Positions 1-7,551 of a stretch of 50,323 nucleotides of DNA are shown in pieces. The number at the start of each line of letters is the position of its first letter. The first letter of the stretch is position 1. A model generated the notes under the pieces. The model did no database searches. It worked only from the letters and a program-made list of their open reading frames with translations, and was not told where the DNA came from. The stretch lies in NCBI GenBank assembly GCA_036381595.1, contig DASVCN010000024.1:1-50323 (forward strand), read 5' to 3'. This DNA is from Trueperaceae bacterium (lineage in GTDB: Bacteria; Deinococcota; Deinococci; Deinococcales; Trueperaceae). The translations under genes were made by a program, and so were the position numbers.

Positions 1-91
1 TCGTCGTTATGTACCTGACCGCCTTCCTGGTAAGTGTCTGACTGCAGTCAGCGCCCGTAGTCTGATCTCATCCTCGTCGGGGTACCGGCTC

Positions 92-331
92 ATGTCACGG
101 AACAAGCAGAACCGGAGGGAGATCCTCCCTGTCCATCCACGTGAGCATCTGGCGGAGTACTTGGAGGAACTAGGCGCAAGCCCGTATCGATTGACGAAGG
201 AAACCCAGGTTCTGCAGACACGGGTGAGCTAGGTAGTCCCAGGCGAGCGGGCAATAACAGCAGATACGGCGCTCCGATGAGCCAACTCCTTCTATACCAG
301 TGCCCAATTCTGGCTCTCAACCATGCCAGAC
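92..331 (+). pseudogene. HigA-type antitoxin pseudogene
   Basis: Read in one frame from the ATG at 92, this gives a protein like the HigA/XRE addiction-module antidotes: 'PVHPREHLAEYLEELG', 'YRLTKE', then 'GERAITADTALR' and 'TSAQFWL', which are the family's usual blocks in the usual order. The frame is interrupted by TAG at 230-232, where the family normally has Glu, and by TGA at 278-280. Both blocks beyond the stops are still readable without a frameshift, so decay looks recent. No partner HigB toxin could be read in bases 1-91. The first 46 codons (92-232) form a short open frame but are unlikely to work alone, since the helix-turn-helix is cut. A sequencing error would have to hit twice to explain this. 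Confidence 0.7.
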
Positions 332-389
332 AATGGCAGTCTTCGTGGCAGGAAGCGCCATGGATCGAGCTTGGTACGCCAAAAGGTAG

Positions 390-395
390 TAAGAT
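390..395 (+). promoter_or_regulatory. Leaderless-type -10 box for mazE-like gene
   Basis: TAAGAT lies 7 bases before the ATG at 403. No ribosome-binding site is present. No convincing -35 is seen. A second TANNNT (TAGAGT, 397-402) abuts the ATG and is too close to drive it. Confidence 0.45.
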
Positions 396-402
396 GTAGA
401 GT

Positions 403-627
403 ATGAGTCAGCAGAAACTCAGTGTCTCGGTTCCACGTCCACTCGCCAGGTTCATCGAGGAGTACAGGCGCGAGCACAACCTCAAGACGAAGAGCAGTGT
501 AGTGGAGCGCGCCTTGGAAGCACTTCGCGAAAAGGAACTGGAACAGGCCTATGCCCTGGCGTCAAAAGAGAACGATCAAGCTTGGGATGCAACAGTCGCG
601 GACGGACTGCGGGACGAGCCCTGGTAA
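403..627 (+). CDS. MazE-like ribbon-helix-helix antitoxin
   Basis: A 74-residue antitoxin of a type II toxin-antitoxin pair. The N-terminal half ('KLSVSVPRPLARFIEEY' followed by 'KTKSSVVERALEAL') has the strand-helix-helix pattern of ribbon-helix-helix DNA-binding antitoxins. The C-terminal half is charged and ends 'GLRDEPW', a typical toxin-binding tail. Its stop overlaps the start of the mazF-like toxin by one base (TAATG, 625-629), so the two are translationally coupled. The assignment rests mainly on the toxin next door. By family precedent it should bind the toxin and repress its own promoter, but no operator palindrome was recognised upstream. Confidence 0.85.
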   Translation: MSQQKLSVSVPRPLARFIEEYRREHNLKTKSSVVERALEALREKELEQAYALASKENDQAWDATVADGLRDEPW

Positions 628-953
628 TGATCAGGGGAGACATCTGCTACGCCGACCTCGACCCCAGCATCGGCAGTGAAGCCAACAAGCGCAGGCCCTG
701 CTTGATCGTTTCCAATGACGCCAACAACCGAGCCGCTAACACTATTACCGTACTGCCAGTAACTAGCAACGTAGAGCGCATATACCCATTCGAAGTCTTG
801 GTGGAAACGGAACTCGGTAAACCGTGCAAGGTTCAGATTAACCAGGTCCGGACCATCAGCAAACAGCGCCTTAGCGGGGCGCCCCTCACCCGCCTACCGG
901 AAGAGACCATGCACCTCGTCGATGACGCCCTACGCCTGCACCTTGACTTGTAA
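627..953 (+). CDS. MazF-like endoribonuclease toxin
   Basis: A 108-residue PemK/MazF-family toxin, expected to cleave mRNA when its antitoxin is degraded. Family blocks are visible in order: 'RGDICYADLDPSIGSEANKR' with 'RPCLIVSN' directly after it, 'ITVLPVTS', and 'CKVQINQVRTISKQRL' (the conserved Q-x-R-T-I-S segment). Length is normal. The start at 627 is preferred because it matches the family N-terminus and overlaps the antitoxin stop by one base. The open frame could be extended upstream to 582, but that would overlap the antitoxin heavily. The pair sits among remnants of other toxin-antitoxin and recombinase genes, which suggests an acquired patch, but it appears intact. Confidence 0.92.
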   Translation: MIRGDICYADLDPSIGSEANKRRPCLIVSNDANNRAANTITVLPVTSNVERIYPFEVLVETELGKPCKVQINQVRTISKQRLSGAPLTRLPEETMHLVDDALRLHLDL

Positions 954-1157
954 CGGCCGGTTCGAGCGGCAACCCCACACCTCTCTGCGCGAAACGCCAC
1001 TGCCACCCCAGTCAGCCGCTTCTCACGGGATTGACGAGTCGGATGTAATCCTCCAATTACCTGCCCGTATTAGCAGTTCGGCACGTAAGACAGGCAAGAG
1101 TTCGTCCGAAGAGACCTGACATGAAGCTCTTCGAGGTGTCGCCGTAGGTCAACCTGT

Positions 1158-1163
1158 TACGCT
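1158..1163 (+). promoter_or_regulatory. Leaderless-type -10 box for lepB
   Basis: TACGCT stands 8 bases before the ATG at 1172. The upstream in-frame TTG at 1163 overlaps this box, so ATG 1172 is the better start. Confidence 0.45.
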
Positions 1164-1171
1164 TGACTGAA

Positions 1172-2137
1172 ATGCGCACCGTGGGCAACAGGAAGCGTGT
1201 AAGCGGCAGTTCGAACAGCAGCAAGAGCATCGGTTCGCGACTACTACGAGAAGTGCGAGGCTACGCTGAGGCTCTCGTCATTGCTTTCCTCGTGGTCACC
1301 TTCGCCTTCAACACCGTCGGCGTGGTCGGATCTTCAATGCAGCCCACACTAGACGGTGGGGCCGGTAGAGGACGTCTTCTCCAATCGCTGTTAACTGGCG
1401 ATCGAGTGTTCATCCCCAAGTACGAGACCTGGCTTCGCAGGTTGGGCCTCCTCGGACCCTACCACCAACCCGGCCAAGTAGTAGTACTTCGCGAGCCGCC
1501 TAACTCCCCCACCGCCCAACTCCCCGAACGCCAAGACTGCGCTCAGGAAGTCATCGGCCTACCCTGCCGCCCCTTCCTGATCAAGCGGGTGATCGCTGGC
1601 CCCGGCGACCACCTGAGCATGGTGAACGGGCAAGTCCACCTGAACGGCACACCGCTCGAAGAAGCGCACCTAGAAAGCGAGCAGTTAAGACGCGAACCAG
1701 AGTACTTCCCAGTCATCACCCAATCGAATGGGGTCGTTACCGCTGTTGGCGTCAACCTAGCGACGGCGCCTTCCGGCATTACCTATCCCATCCTCCCAAC
1801 CAAAGTGGACGTCAGCGTCCTCTACCCGCCCCAACACCCGCTCATCCAGTACTTCTATGGAAAAGTACTAACCTCACTAGCTGCAATTTCGGAGGAAGCT
1901 CCAGTGCGCGAGCCCTTCGTGCACGAAATCGTGGTTCCGCCCGACCACTACTTCGTTATGGGCGACAACCGCTCCCGCGGCGGCAGTGAAGACTCTCGCC
2001 TTTTCGGACCGATACCAGGCATAACAATCGCAGGTAGGGCAAGTGCAGTCATCTGGCCGCCGAGGCGAGACGGCCAGTGGAACTGGCGGGCACTTCGGTC
2101 ACCCAGCGAGTACAAGACGGCAGCAGTCAACCAATAG
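1172..2137 (+). CDS. lepB: Signal peptidase I
   Basis: A 321-residue membrane serine protease (family S26) that removes signal peptides from exported proteins. An N-terminal membrane anchor (about residues 32-52) leads into the catalytic 'GSSMQPTL' (Ser55). The Lys general base is in 'FLIKRVIAGPGD' (Lys138). The C-terminal box 'GDNRSRGGSEDSR' lies at 264-276. A long insertion of about 80 residues (roughly 165-245) separates the Lys box from the C-terminal box, making the protein longer than simple S26 peptidases. Start chosen at ATG 1172 because the upstream TTG at 1163 lies inside the likely -10 box. The gene lies in the less GC-rich patch between toxin-antitoxin genes, so it may be a second, acquired copy; the rest of the genome is not visible. 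Confidence 0.93.
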   Translation: MRTVGNRKRVSGSSNSSKSIGSRLLREVRGYAEALVIAFLVVTFAFNTVGVVGSSMQPTLDGGAGRGRLLQSLLTGDRVFIPKYETWLRRLGLLGPYHQPGQVVVLREPPNSPTAQLPERQDCAQEVIGLPCRPFLIKRVIAGPGDHLSMVNGQVHLNGTPLEEAHLESEQLRREPEYFPVITQSNGVVTAVGVNLATAPSGITYPILPTKVDVSVLYPPQHPLIQYFYGKVLTSLAAISEEAPVREPFVHEIVVPPDHYFVMGDNRSRGGSEDSRLFGPIPGITIAGRASAVIWPPRRDGQWNWRALRSPSEYKTAAVNQ

Positions 2138-2246
2138 CGGACGCGGCCAAGCACAATTCGACGGCGGCACAATCGGGGCCTCGGCACTGATCCCACTCTA
2201 GGAACCTCCACTTACGCGCCCTACTCAACAACTCGTTCTGGGCCGC

Positions 2247-2528
2247 CTACTTAGCGAGTTCCCTGAGCACCTCGGGATGCCTGACAGCTACCTGAAGCAG
2301 AGTCCTGGCTGCGCCCGTCGGCTCGCGGCGCCCCTGTTCCCAGTCCTGAAGCGTACGAGCGGACACCCCCAGTAACCCGGCGAAATCACGCTGAGACAGG
2401 CCCACGTGGGCCCGGGCCGCTGCCACCGGGGACAACTCTACTTCCGTCACCCGCTCGGCCTGTCCCCGCTTCATCTGCTGTACGGACTCGAGCAGATCCT
2501 TCTGAAACCTTTCCATCTCGCTACTCAT
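2247..2528 (-). CDS. HigA/NadS-type XRE antitoxin, apparently orphan
   Basis: A 93-residue helix-turn-helix protein. A charged N-terminal region is followed by 'GLSQRDFAGLLGVSARTLQDWEQGRREPTG' (split here as two blocks: 'GLSQRDFAGLLGVS' and 'ARTLQDWEQGRREPTG'), then 'HPEVLREL'. This layout is characteristic of NadS/HigA2-type antitoxins, which sit beside a RelE/HigB toxin. No toxin gene is found on either side: upstream is the recombinase remnant, downstream is the convergent lepB. On the minus strand a possible promoter, TTGACT, a 16-base spacer and TAGGGA, runs directly into the ATG. It could be a free-standing repressor or an antitoxin that outlived its toxin. Confidence 0.8.
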   Translation of the reverse strand: MSSEMERFQKDLLESVQQMKRGQAERVTEVELSPVAAARAHVGLSQRDFAGLLGVSARTLQDWEQGRREPTGAARTLLQVAVRHPEVLRELAK

Positions 2529-2599
2529 TCCCTAGGCCCCGCTTAAAAAGAGTCAAAAACCTGTTGGCAGATTGTCGAACTTTGACTTGGCGTAAACGA

Positions 2600-3022
2600 T
2601 CAGCAACCATCGCCAGCGATGGTGTAGATGACTCGAGCCCCGCCACGCTTACCCCGTCCCGATGCCGACCACCGAACCTTCCTGCAGCCCCCCTGGTTGA
2701 TCATGAACGTAGCGAACGTATGCCTGAGGACATGAGGGGTAACCCGATCCCTAAGGCCCGCTCGCTTCGCCACCCTATTCACGTGCCAGCGCAGAGTCGC
2801 AACACTCGACCGCCGCGCAGGGCGGTGCTTCGCCACCAACAGGGCGGCATGGTCGTCGGTCCTAGCCGAGAGATACCTCTTCAGCCAAATAGCCGCCTTC
2901 GCTCCGAAGTATACCTCGCGCTCCCGGTGGCCCTCGCCCAACACCAGAATGCTGCTCTCGCGCCAGTCGACGCCACACCGGTTCATCCCGTGAACCTCAC
3001 CGATACGTGCATAGGCGCCAAC
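2600..3022 (-). pseudogene. Tyrosine recombinase (XerC/D-like) remnant
   Basis: A broken phage-integrase-family catalytic domain. Readable blocks on the minus strand are 'YARIGEV' (the first catalytic Arg, upstream of the only ATG at 2986), 'VLGEGHREREVYF', 'AAIWLKRYL' and 'VTPHVLRHTFATFMINQGG' (HxxR box). Upstream of 'GAYARIGEV' a stop closes the frame at 3023-3025, so the N-terminal half is missing. After 'INQGG' the frame changes: the expected 'LLGH..VSTT..YTH' end can be glimpsed only in another frame ('GHRDGVSVAGL') and the catalytic Tyr is lost. The gene cannot be functional. It marks a former integrase next to pilC. Confidence 0.75.
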
Positions 3023-3049
3023 TCAACTCTGCACCTAGAAGGCTGCTGC

Positions 3050-4279
3050 CTACGCGCTCAGCTGGCTGATGATCGAGAACATCGGCAGGAACATGCCGGC
3101 TACGATGAAGCCGACGATGGTGCCTAGGAAGACGATCATCGCAGGCTCCAGAGCTGCCGTGAGCGAGTCCACGGCCTCATCTACCTCGCGCTCGTAGAAG
3201 ATGGCGATCTTGTCCAGCATCGAGTCGACCGCGCCTGTCTCCTCGCCGATGGCGATCATCGACGACACGAGTGGCGGGAAGACACGCGGGTACTGCACCA
3301 GGGTCGTGCTTATCTGCTCGCCCTTCTGTACCGACTCCTTGGTCTCGTCCAGGACGTCCTCGACGATGATATTGCCGGCCGTGCCCTTGGTTATGTCGAT
3401 CGACTCGATGATGTTCACACCGCTCTTGAGGAGCAGACCGAAGGTGTTGGAGAAGGAGGCGATCGCTGTCTTCTGCACCAGCGGCCCGATGATTGGCAGG
3501 CGCAACAGCAGCCTGTCGATGACGTGCTTGCCGTTGTTCGTCCTGTAGTAGAAGCCTATGCCGACGATCAGCGCAACGATGAGCCCGACCAGGATGTACC
3601 ACTGGAACCGGAGGAAGTCGGAGATGGCGATGAGCACAGCAGTGATGGTCGGCATCTCGCCACCCAGCTGGTCGAGGATCTGGGCGAACTGCGGCACGAT
3701 ACCCGTGAGGAGGAACCAGGTGACCGCCAGGGCGATGACGAGCACCACCGTCGGATAGGTAAGGGCGGTGCGGATCTTGCCCCGCAGCGCGGCCTGCTTC
3801 TCCTGGTAGGAGGCGACCCTCTCCAGGATGCCGTCGAGGTTGCCCGACACCTCACCTGCTTTGACCAGGTAGACGTAGAGCTTGTTGAAGATGCCGGGGA
3901 ACTTCGCCAGGGAGCCGGAGAGCGGGAGGCCTGTCTCGACGTCTTCGCGGATCTTCTTGAGGGCGTCTTTCATGCCCTGCTTCTCGGCCTGCTTCTGGAG
4001 GATCGCCAGCGACTGCACCACCGGCAGGCCGGCGTTGATAACGGTGGCGAACTGGCGGCTGAAGACGGTCACGTCGCGCAGGTTCGGCTTCGAACCGATG
4101 TCGAGCCACTTCGGCAGCTTGATATCGGCATTGAGACCCGACTTGGGCGCCTTTATCTCACTGATGAAGAAGCCCTTCTCCCGCAATGCCGACGCCACGT
4201 CCCGTTGGCTGGCAGCCTCCATGGACGCGGCCACGATCTTCCCTGTCCGGTCCCTTGCCTTGTACTCGAAAACCGGCAT
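3050..4279 (-). CDS. pilC: Type IV pilus / type II secretion platform protein PilC
   Basis: A 409-residue inner-membrane protein of the GspF/PilC family, the platform on which the pilus assembly and retraction ATPases act. The N-terminus 'MPVFEYKARDRTGKIV' is standard. Two cytoplasmic GspF domains (about 70-190 and 270-395) and three hydrophobic segments (about 174-195, 224-245, 380-403) are in the expected places. 'GEETGAVDSMLDKIA' is the conserved second-repeat block. Start at 4279 is fixed by AGGAGG 6 bases upstream, unlike most neighbours, which appear leaderless. pilB and pilT are not adjacent. Deinococcota use type IV pili for twitching and DNA uptake (family knowledge). Confidence 0.96.
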   Translation of the reverse strand: MPVFEYKARDRTGKIVAASMEAASQRDVASALREKGFFISEIKAPKSGLNADIKLPKWLDIGSKPNLRDVTVFSRQFATVINAGLPVVQSLAILQKQAEKQGMKDALKKIREDVETGLPLSGSLAKFPGIFNKLYVYLVKAGEVSGNLDGILERVASYQEKQAALRGKIRTALTYPTVVLVIALAVTWFLLTGIVPQFAQILDQLGGEMPTITAVLIAISDFLRFQWYILVGLIVALIVGIGFYYRTNNGKHVIDRLLLRLPIIGPLVQKTAIASFSNTFGLLLKSGVNIIESIDITKGTAGNIIVEDVLDETKESVQKGEQISTTLVQYPRVFPPLVSSMIAIGEETGAVDSMLDKIAIFYEREVDEAVDSLTAALEPAMIVFLGTIVGFIVAGMFLPMFSIISQLSA

Positions 4280-4474
4280 CGATCCTCCTAAAAGTGCGCC
4301 GGCCGACGGCGCTGCACGGCAAAGTCTAGCCTCGGCCCCTCCTCTGCTGCTGCTGGATTCTGCACTTCTGCCGGTGGGAACGGCGATCGCCGAGCTCCGG
4401 CCACCCCCTTCCTCGATGGTGCAGGAGGATCGCGCGGCCTCGCATCCGGTCGATAGCGCGATAGGTCGCGCGGA

Positions 4475-4480
4475 TACAAT
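4475..4480 (+). promoter_or_regulatory. Leaderless-type -10 box for nth
   Basis: TACAAT lies 6 bases before the ATG at 4487, with no ribosome-binding site between. This leaves almost no 5' untranslated region. Confidence 0.6.
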
Positions 4481-4486
4481 GCCGGG

Positions 4487-5134
4487 ATGCCACGTGAGAA
4501 GATCGCCGACAAGCGCACCCGGGCAACCGAGGTGCTCGCGCGGCTGCGAAAGCTCTACCCCAACGCCAGAACCGAACTGGAGTACCGCAGCCCTTTCGAG
4601 CTGTTGGTCGCGGTCATCCTCTCGGCCCAGGCCACCGATGCGGGCGTCAACCGGCTGACACCCCGCCTCTTCGACCGGTACCCCGACGCATCCTCACTTG
4701 CCCGGGCCACCCCCGAGGAGGTCGAGCCGCTCATCAACAGCATCGGGCTCTTCCGAGGTAAGGCCAGGAACATCGTGGCAGCAGCCAGGATCCTCGTCGA
4801 GAAGCACGCCGGCGAGGTTCCCGACGACTTCGATGCCCTGCTCGAACTCCCGGGAGTGGGCCGGAAGACGGCCAACGTCGTACTCGGGACCGTCTACGGC
4901 CGACCCGGGATCGCCGTGGACACGCACGTCCTGCGGGTCTCGAACCGCCTCGGCTTCACCCGTTCCGATGATCCAGTGAAGGTCGAGAAGGACCTCGAAC
5001 GGCTCTACCCGAGCGAACAGTGGGTATTCGTCCACCACGCCCTCATCCTGCACGGCCGAAGGATCTGCGTAGCCCGCACGCCCAAGTGCGCAGATTGCGT
5101 TCTCAACGACATCTGCCCTAGCAGCAGGGTATAG
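4487..5134 (+). CDS. nth: Endonuclease III (DNA glycosylase/AP lyase)
   Basis: A 215-residue base-excision repair enzyme that removes oxidised pyrimidines and nicks the abasic site. The helix-hairpin-helix 'LPGVGRKTANVV' carries the catalytic Lys127, and the catalytic Asp is Asp145 in 'AVDTHVLR'; the 18-residue separation matches E. coli Lys120/Asp138. Four cysteines at 194, 201, 204 and 210 form the usual C-x6-C-x2-C-x5-C iron-sulphur cluster loop. Length is normal. It is transcribed divergently from pilC, from a TACAAT box just upstream. Confidence 0.97.
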   Translation: MPREKIADKRTRATEVLARLRKLYPNARTELEYRSPFELLVAVILSAQATDAGVNRLTPRLFDRYPDASSLARATPEEVEPLINSIGLFRGKARNIVAAARILVEKHAGEVPDDFDALLELPGVGRKTANVVLGTVYGRPGIAVDTHVLRVSNRLGFTRSDDPVKVEKDLERLYPSEQWVFVHHALILHGRRICVARTPKCADCVLNDICPSSRV

Positions 5135-5144
5135 GGGCCGGCAG

Positions 5145-5181
5145 GCCGCAGGCTTGGAGGAGGGAGCCGCAGGCTTGGAGG
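5145..5181. repeat. Two-copy 21-base-spaced direct repeat
   Basis: The 16-base unit GCCGCAGGCTTGGAGG occurs exactly at 5145-5160 and 5166-5181, just after the nth stop. Only two copies are present, and no hairpin or coding function is evident. Confidence 0.85.
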
Positions 5182-5287
5182 TGGGGGCGCGCGACCACCA
5201 GGGTAGACATGCCTACTTCCGCTCATCTACTGCCTGAACCTCTGCCAGCCTGTAACCAGCCGGGAAATCCGGACGGGCATCGGTTGG

Positions 5288-5293
5288 TACGCT
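5288..5293 (+). promoter_or_regulatory. Leaderless-type -10 box for ypdA-like gene
   Basis: TACGCT stands 7 bases before the ATG at 5301. No ribosome-binding site is present. Confidence 0.5.
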
Positions 5294-5300
5294 TGCACCC

Positions 5301-6356
5301 ATGTTCGACCTAGCCATCGTTGGCGCCGGGCCCATCGGCCTGGAAACGGCCATCCTCGCCAAGCGGGCAGGGCTCGATTACGTAGTCCTCGAGAAGGGCA
5401 GCGTGGTCAACGCCATCTGCGGCTACCCGACCTACATGACCTTCTTCACCACCTCGGACCGCCTCGAGATCGGCGGCCACCCGCTCGTTTCACAGACCGA
5501 TAAACCTACTCGCAAGGAGGCGCTCGAGTACTACCGGCGCGTCGTTCAGAACGAGAACCTCGAGGTGCGACTCTACACCGAGGTGTTGGAGATCACGCCC
5601 TGCACACGCGGCTTCGAGCTTAAGACGGCAAGCCGCCGCCCTGGTCAAGCTGCATCGCCCGGCACATCGGACCGAGCTATCGAATCGGGCCGCGACGAGG
5701 AGCAGGCGAACGATCGGATACTCGCCCGCAAAGTCGCTGTAGCGACCGGCTACTACGATCATCCGAAAATGCTCGGGGTCCCTGGCGAGGACCTTCCGCA
5801 CGTAAGCCACTACTACACCGAGGCCCACCCCTTCTTCCGGCGCAAGGTGACGATCGTGGGCGCCGGCTCGAGCGCTGCCGACGCGGCACTCGACCTCTTC
5901 AGAGGCGGAGCCAAGGTGACGATGATCCATCGGGGAGACGATTTCCGCCACAGCCTCAAGTATTGGGTTCGGCCCAACCTGGAGAACCGCGTCAAGGAGG
6001 GCTCGATCGAGCTGCACCTGAACACGGTGGTCGAGGAGATAACGCCCCAGGCGGTTATCGCGCGCAAGGAAGGCGAGAAGCTAGTCATCCCCAGCGACCA
6101 GGTCTTCCTCCTCACCGGTTACTTCGCACCGCACAATCTGATCTCAGCAGCCGGGGTCGCTTACGACCCGGACACCCTCGCCTGCGATCTGGACGAGGAA
6201 ACCTTCGAGAGCAACGTACCCGGCCTCTACCTCATAGGGTCTGCCGGTCACGGCAACAAGACCTCCGACGTGTTCATCGAGAACGGACTCGTACACGCGA
6301 GGAAGGCGATGGACGACATCGTGGGCAAACTGAAGGGAAGCGCCGTGCCCGGCTGA
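5301..6356 (+). CDS. ypdA: YpdA/Bdr-like bacillithiol disulfide reductase
   Basis: A 351-residue FAD/NADPH oxidoreductase of the YpdA family, thought to reduce bacillithiol disulfide. The FAD-binding loop 'IVGAGPIGLE' is at 6-15, the family segment 'GYPTYMTFFTTSDRLEIG' at 41-58, the NADPH Rossmann loop 'VGAGSSAADAA' at 186-196, and the C-terminal 'GSAGHGNKTSDVFIENG' binds FAD. In S. aureus YpdA a Cys (Cys14) follows the Gly-Gly-Pro of the first loop; here that position is Ile12. A polar stretch (about 112-138) looks like a loose insertion. bshA, which makes the bacillithiol precursor, lies at 42901 in the same window. A related thioredoxin-reductase-like enzyme with another substrate cannot be excluded. 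Confidence 0.85.
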   Translation: MFDLAIVGAGPIGLETAILAKRAGLDYVVLEKGSVVNAICGYPTYMTFFTTSDRLEIGGHPLVSQTDKPTRKEALEYYRRVVQNENLEVRLYTEVLEITPCTRGFELKTASRRPGQAASPGTSDRAIESGRDEEQANDRILARKVAVATGYYDHPKMLGVPGEDLPHVSHYYTEAHPFFRRKVTIVGAGSSAADAALDLFRGGAKVTMIHRGDDFRHSLKYWVRPNLENRVKEGSIELHLNTVVEEITPQAVIARKEGEKLVIPSDQVFLLTGYFAPHNLISAAGVAYDPDTLACDLDEETFESNVPGLYLIGSAGHGNKTSDVFIENGLVHARKAMDDIVGKLKGSAVPG

Positions 6357-6463
6357 AGCGCTCGCCCTGCGTCGTTCCGTGATGGATCGTGGGCCCGGCG
6401 CTCATCCGGGCCCCGAACGGTAGCCGACCGGCTGCTGCTCGCGGTAACGAGCGTGTGCAACTG

Positions 6464-6469
6464 TATGCT
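6464..6469 (+). promoter_or_regulatory. Leaderless-type -10 box for M42 peptidase gene
   Basis: TATGCT lies 6 bases before the ATG at 6476. It supports that start over the upstream extension of the open frame to 6389. Confidence 0.55.
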
Positions 6470-6475
6470 GCCCGC

Positions 6476-7534
6476 ATGACCCAGTACGATTTCCTCCGCG
6501 ATCTGCTGCAGAGCCCGGGCGTGAGTTCGTTCGAGGGCCTGCCTGCGAAAGTGTGGCGGGACCAGGCTCGCGCTTACGGCGCCGAGGTGGAAACGGACGC
6601 CTACGGCAACAGTTTCGCCCGCTTCGGCAAGGGCGGCAGCCCGCGAGTGATGCTGGCGGGCCACGTCGACGAGATAGGCCTGCTCATAACCTACGTCGAT
6701 GACGCGGGTCTCCTCTACTTCACGGGCGTCGGCATCAACGAGGGCAGCGGCTTGCCGGGCCAGCGGGTGCGTGTCGTGTCCGAAGGGAACGAGTTGCCGG
6801 GCGTGATCGGGCGCAAGGCGCCTCACCTGAGTGGTAGCGACGACCGCGGCAAACGGGTGAAGCTCGAAAGCCTCTGGATAGACATCGGGGCCCGCAACAA
6901 GGAGGACGCGCTGAAGCGGGTGCAGCCAGGAAGTTTCGCGGTCTTCGAAGCACCGGTGATCGAGCTCGGCGATAACCGCTGGGCTTCGAAGGCGATGGAC
7001 GACCGAGTAGGAGCTTTCGTGGCGCTAGAGGCGGCGAGGCGTGCCTCTGCCTCGGGAGCCAAGGCCGAGATAGTGGCCGCGGCGACGACGCAGGAGGAGA
7101 TCTCCGGCGTTGGCGCTAACGTAGCGGCCTACCGGATAGAGCCGGACCTGGCGATCGCGCTCGATCTGACTCACGCCAGCGACGTTCCCGACGTGGACAA
7201 GAAGAGTCAGGGTGAGATCGAACTGGGCAAGGGACCGGTGCTCGAGGTGGGCGCCACGGTACACCAGGGGCTGATGCAGCGCCTCCGTGAATGCGCCGAG
7301 AAGGAGGGCGTCCCCTACCAGCGCGGTTTCAGCGGTCGCAGGACGGCAACCGACGCCGACGACATCGCCAAGGTCAGAAGCGGCGCACCCACGATCCTCG
7401 TGTCGGTGCCCAACCGGTACATGCACTCACCGGTCGAGATCGTCGATCTCAACGACGTGGAGGGCGCCATCAAGCTGCTGGAGCGTTTCATCGTCGAACT
7501 GGAGGGCGCCGGCGACCTCTATCCGCGAGACTAG
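6476..7534 (+). CDS. M42 family glutamyl/leucyl aminopeptidase
   Basis: A 352-residue di-metal aminopeptidase of family M42 (TET-type peptidases that trim short peptides in the cytoplasm). Metal-binding and catalytic residues are visible: His63 and Asp65 in 'AGHVDEIG', Asp175/Asp176 in 'KAMDDRVG', Glu207/Glu208 in 'TTQEEISGVGA', an Asp in 'LDLTHASD' (about 230), and His317 in 'YMHSPVEI'. Length fits the family. The start at 6476 matches the family N-terminus and has a -10 box just upstream; the frame stays open to 6389 without resembling the family. It is followed after 17 bases by the DHH-CBS fusion gene. Precise substrate preference cannot be read. Confidence 0.93.
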   Translation: MTQYDFLRDLLQSPGVSSFEGLPAKVWRDQARAYGAEVETDAYGNSFARFGKGGSPRVMLAGHVDEIGLLITYVDDAGLLYFTGVGINEGSGLPGQRVRVVSEGNELPGVIGRKAPHLSGSDDRGKRVKLESLWIDIGARNKEDALKRVQPGSFAVFEAPVIELGDNRWASKAMDDRVGAFVALEAARRASASGAKAEIVAAATTQEEISGVGANVAAYRIEPDLAIALDLTHASDVPDVDKKSQGEIELGKGPVLEVGATVHQGLMQRLRECAEKEGVPYQRGFSGRRTATDADDIAKVRSGAPTILVSVPNRYMHSPVEIVDLNDVEGAIKLLERFIVELEGAGDLYPRD

Positions 7535-7551
7535 GAGCGCCGGCGGCGCTC

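Noticed and set aside
1-91. HigB toxin remnant left of the HigA pseudogene
   Set aside because: No frame in these 91 bases gave a convincing HigB C-terminus.
922-1119. A 65-codon frame after the MazF-like gene
   Set aside because: It overlaps the toxin's last codons in another frame, has no ribosome-binding site or -10 box, and resembles no family.
3524-4658. Long plus-strand frames opposite pilC
   Set aside because: pilC is unmistakable on the minus strand and these frames show no homology.
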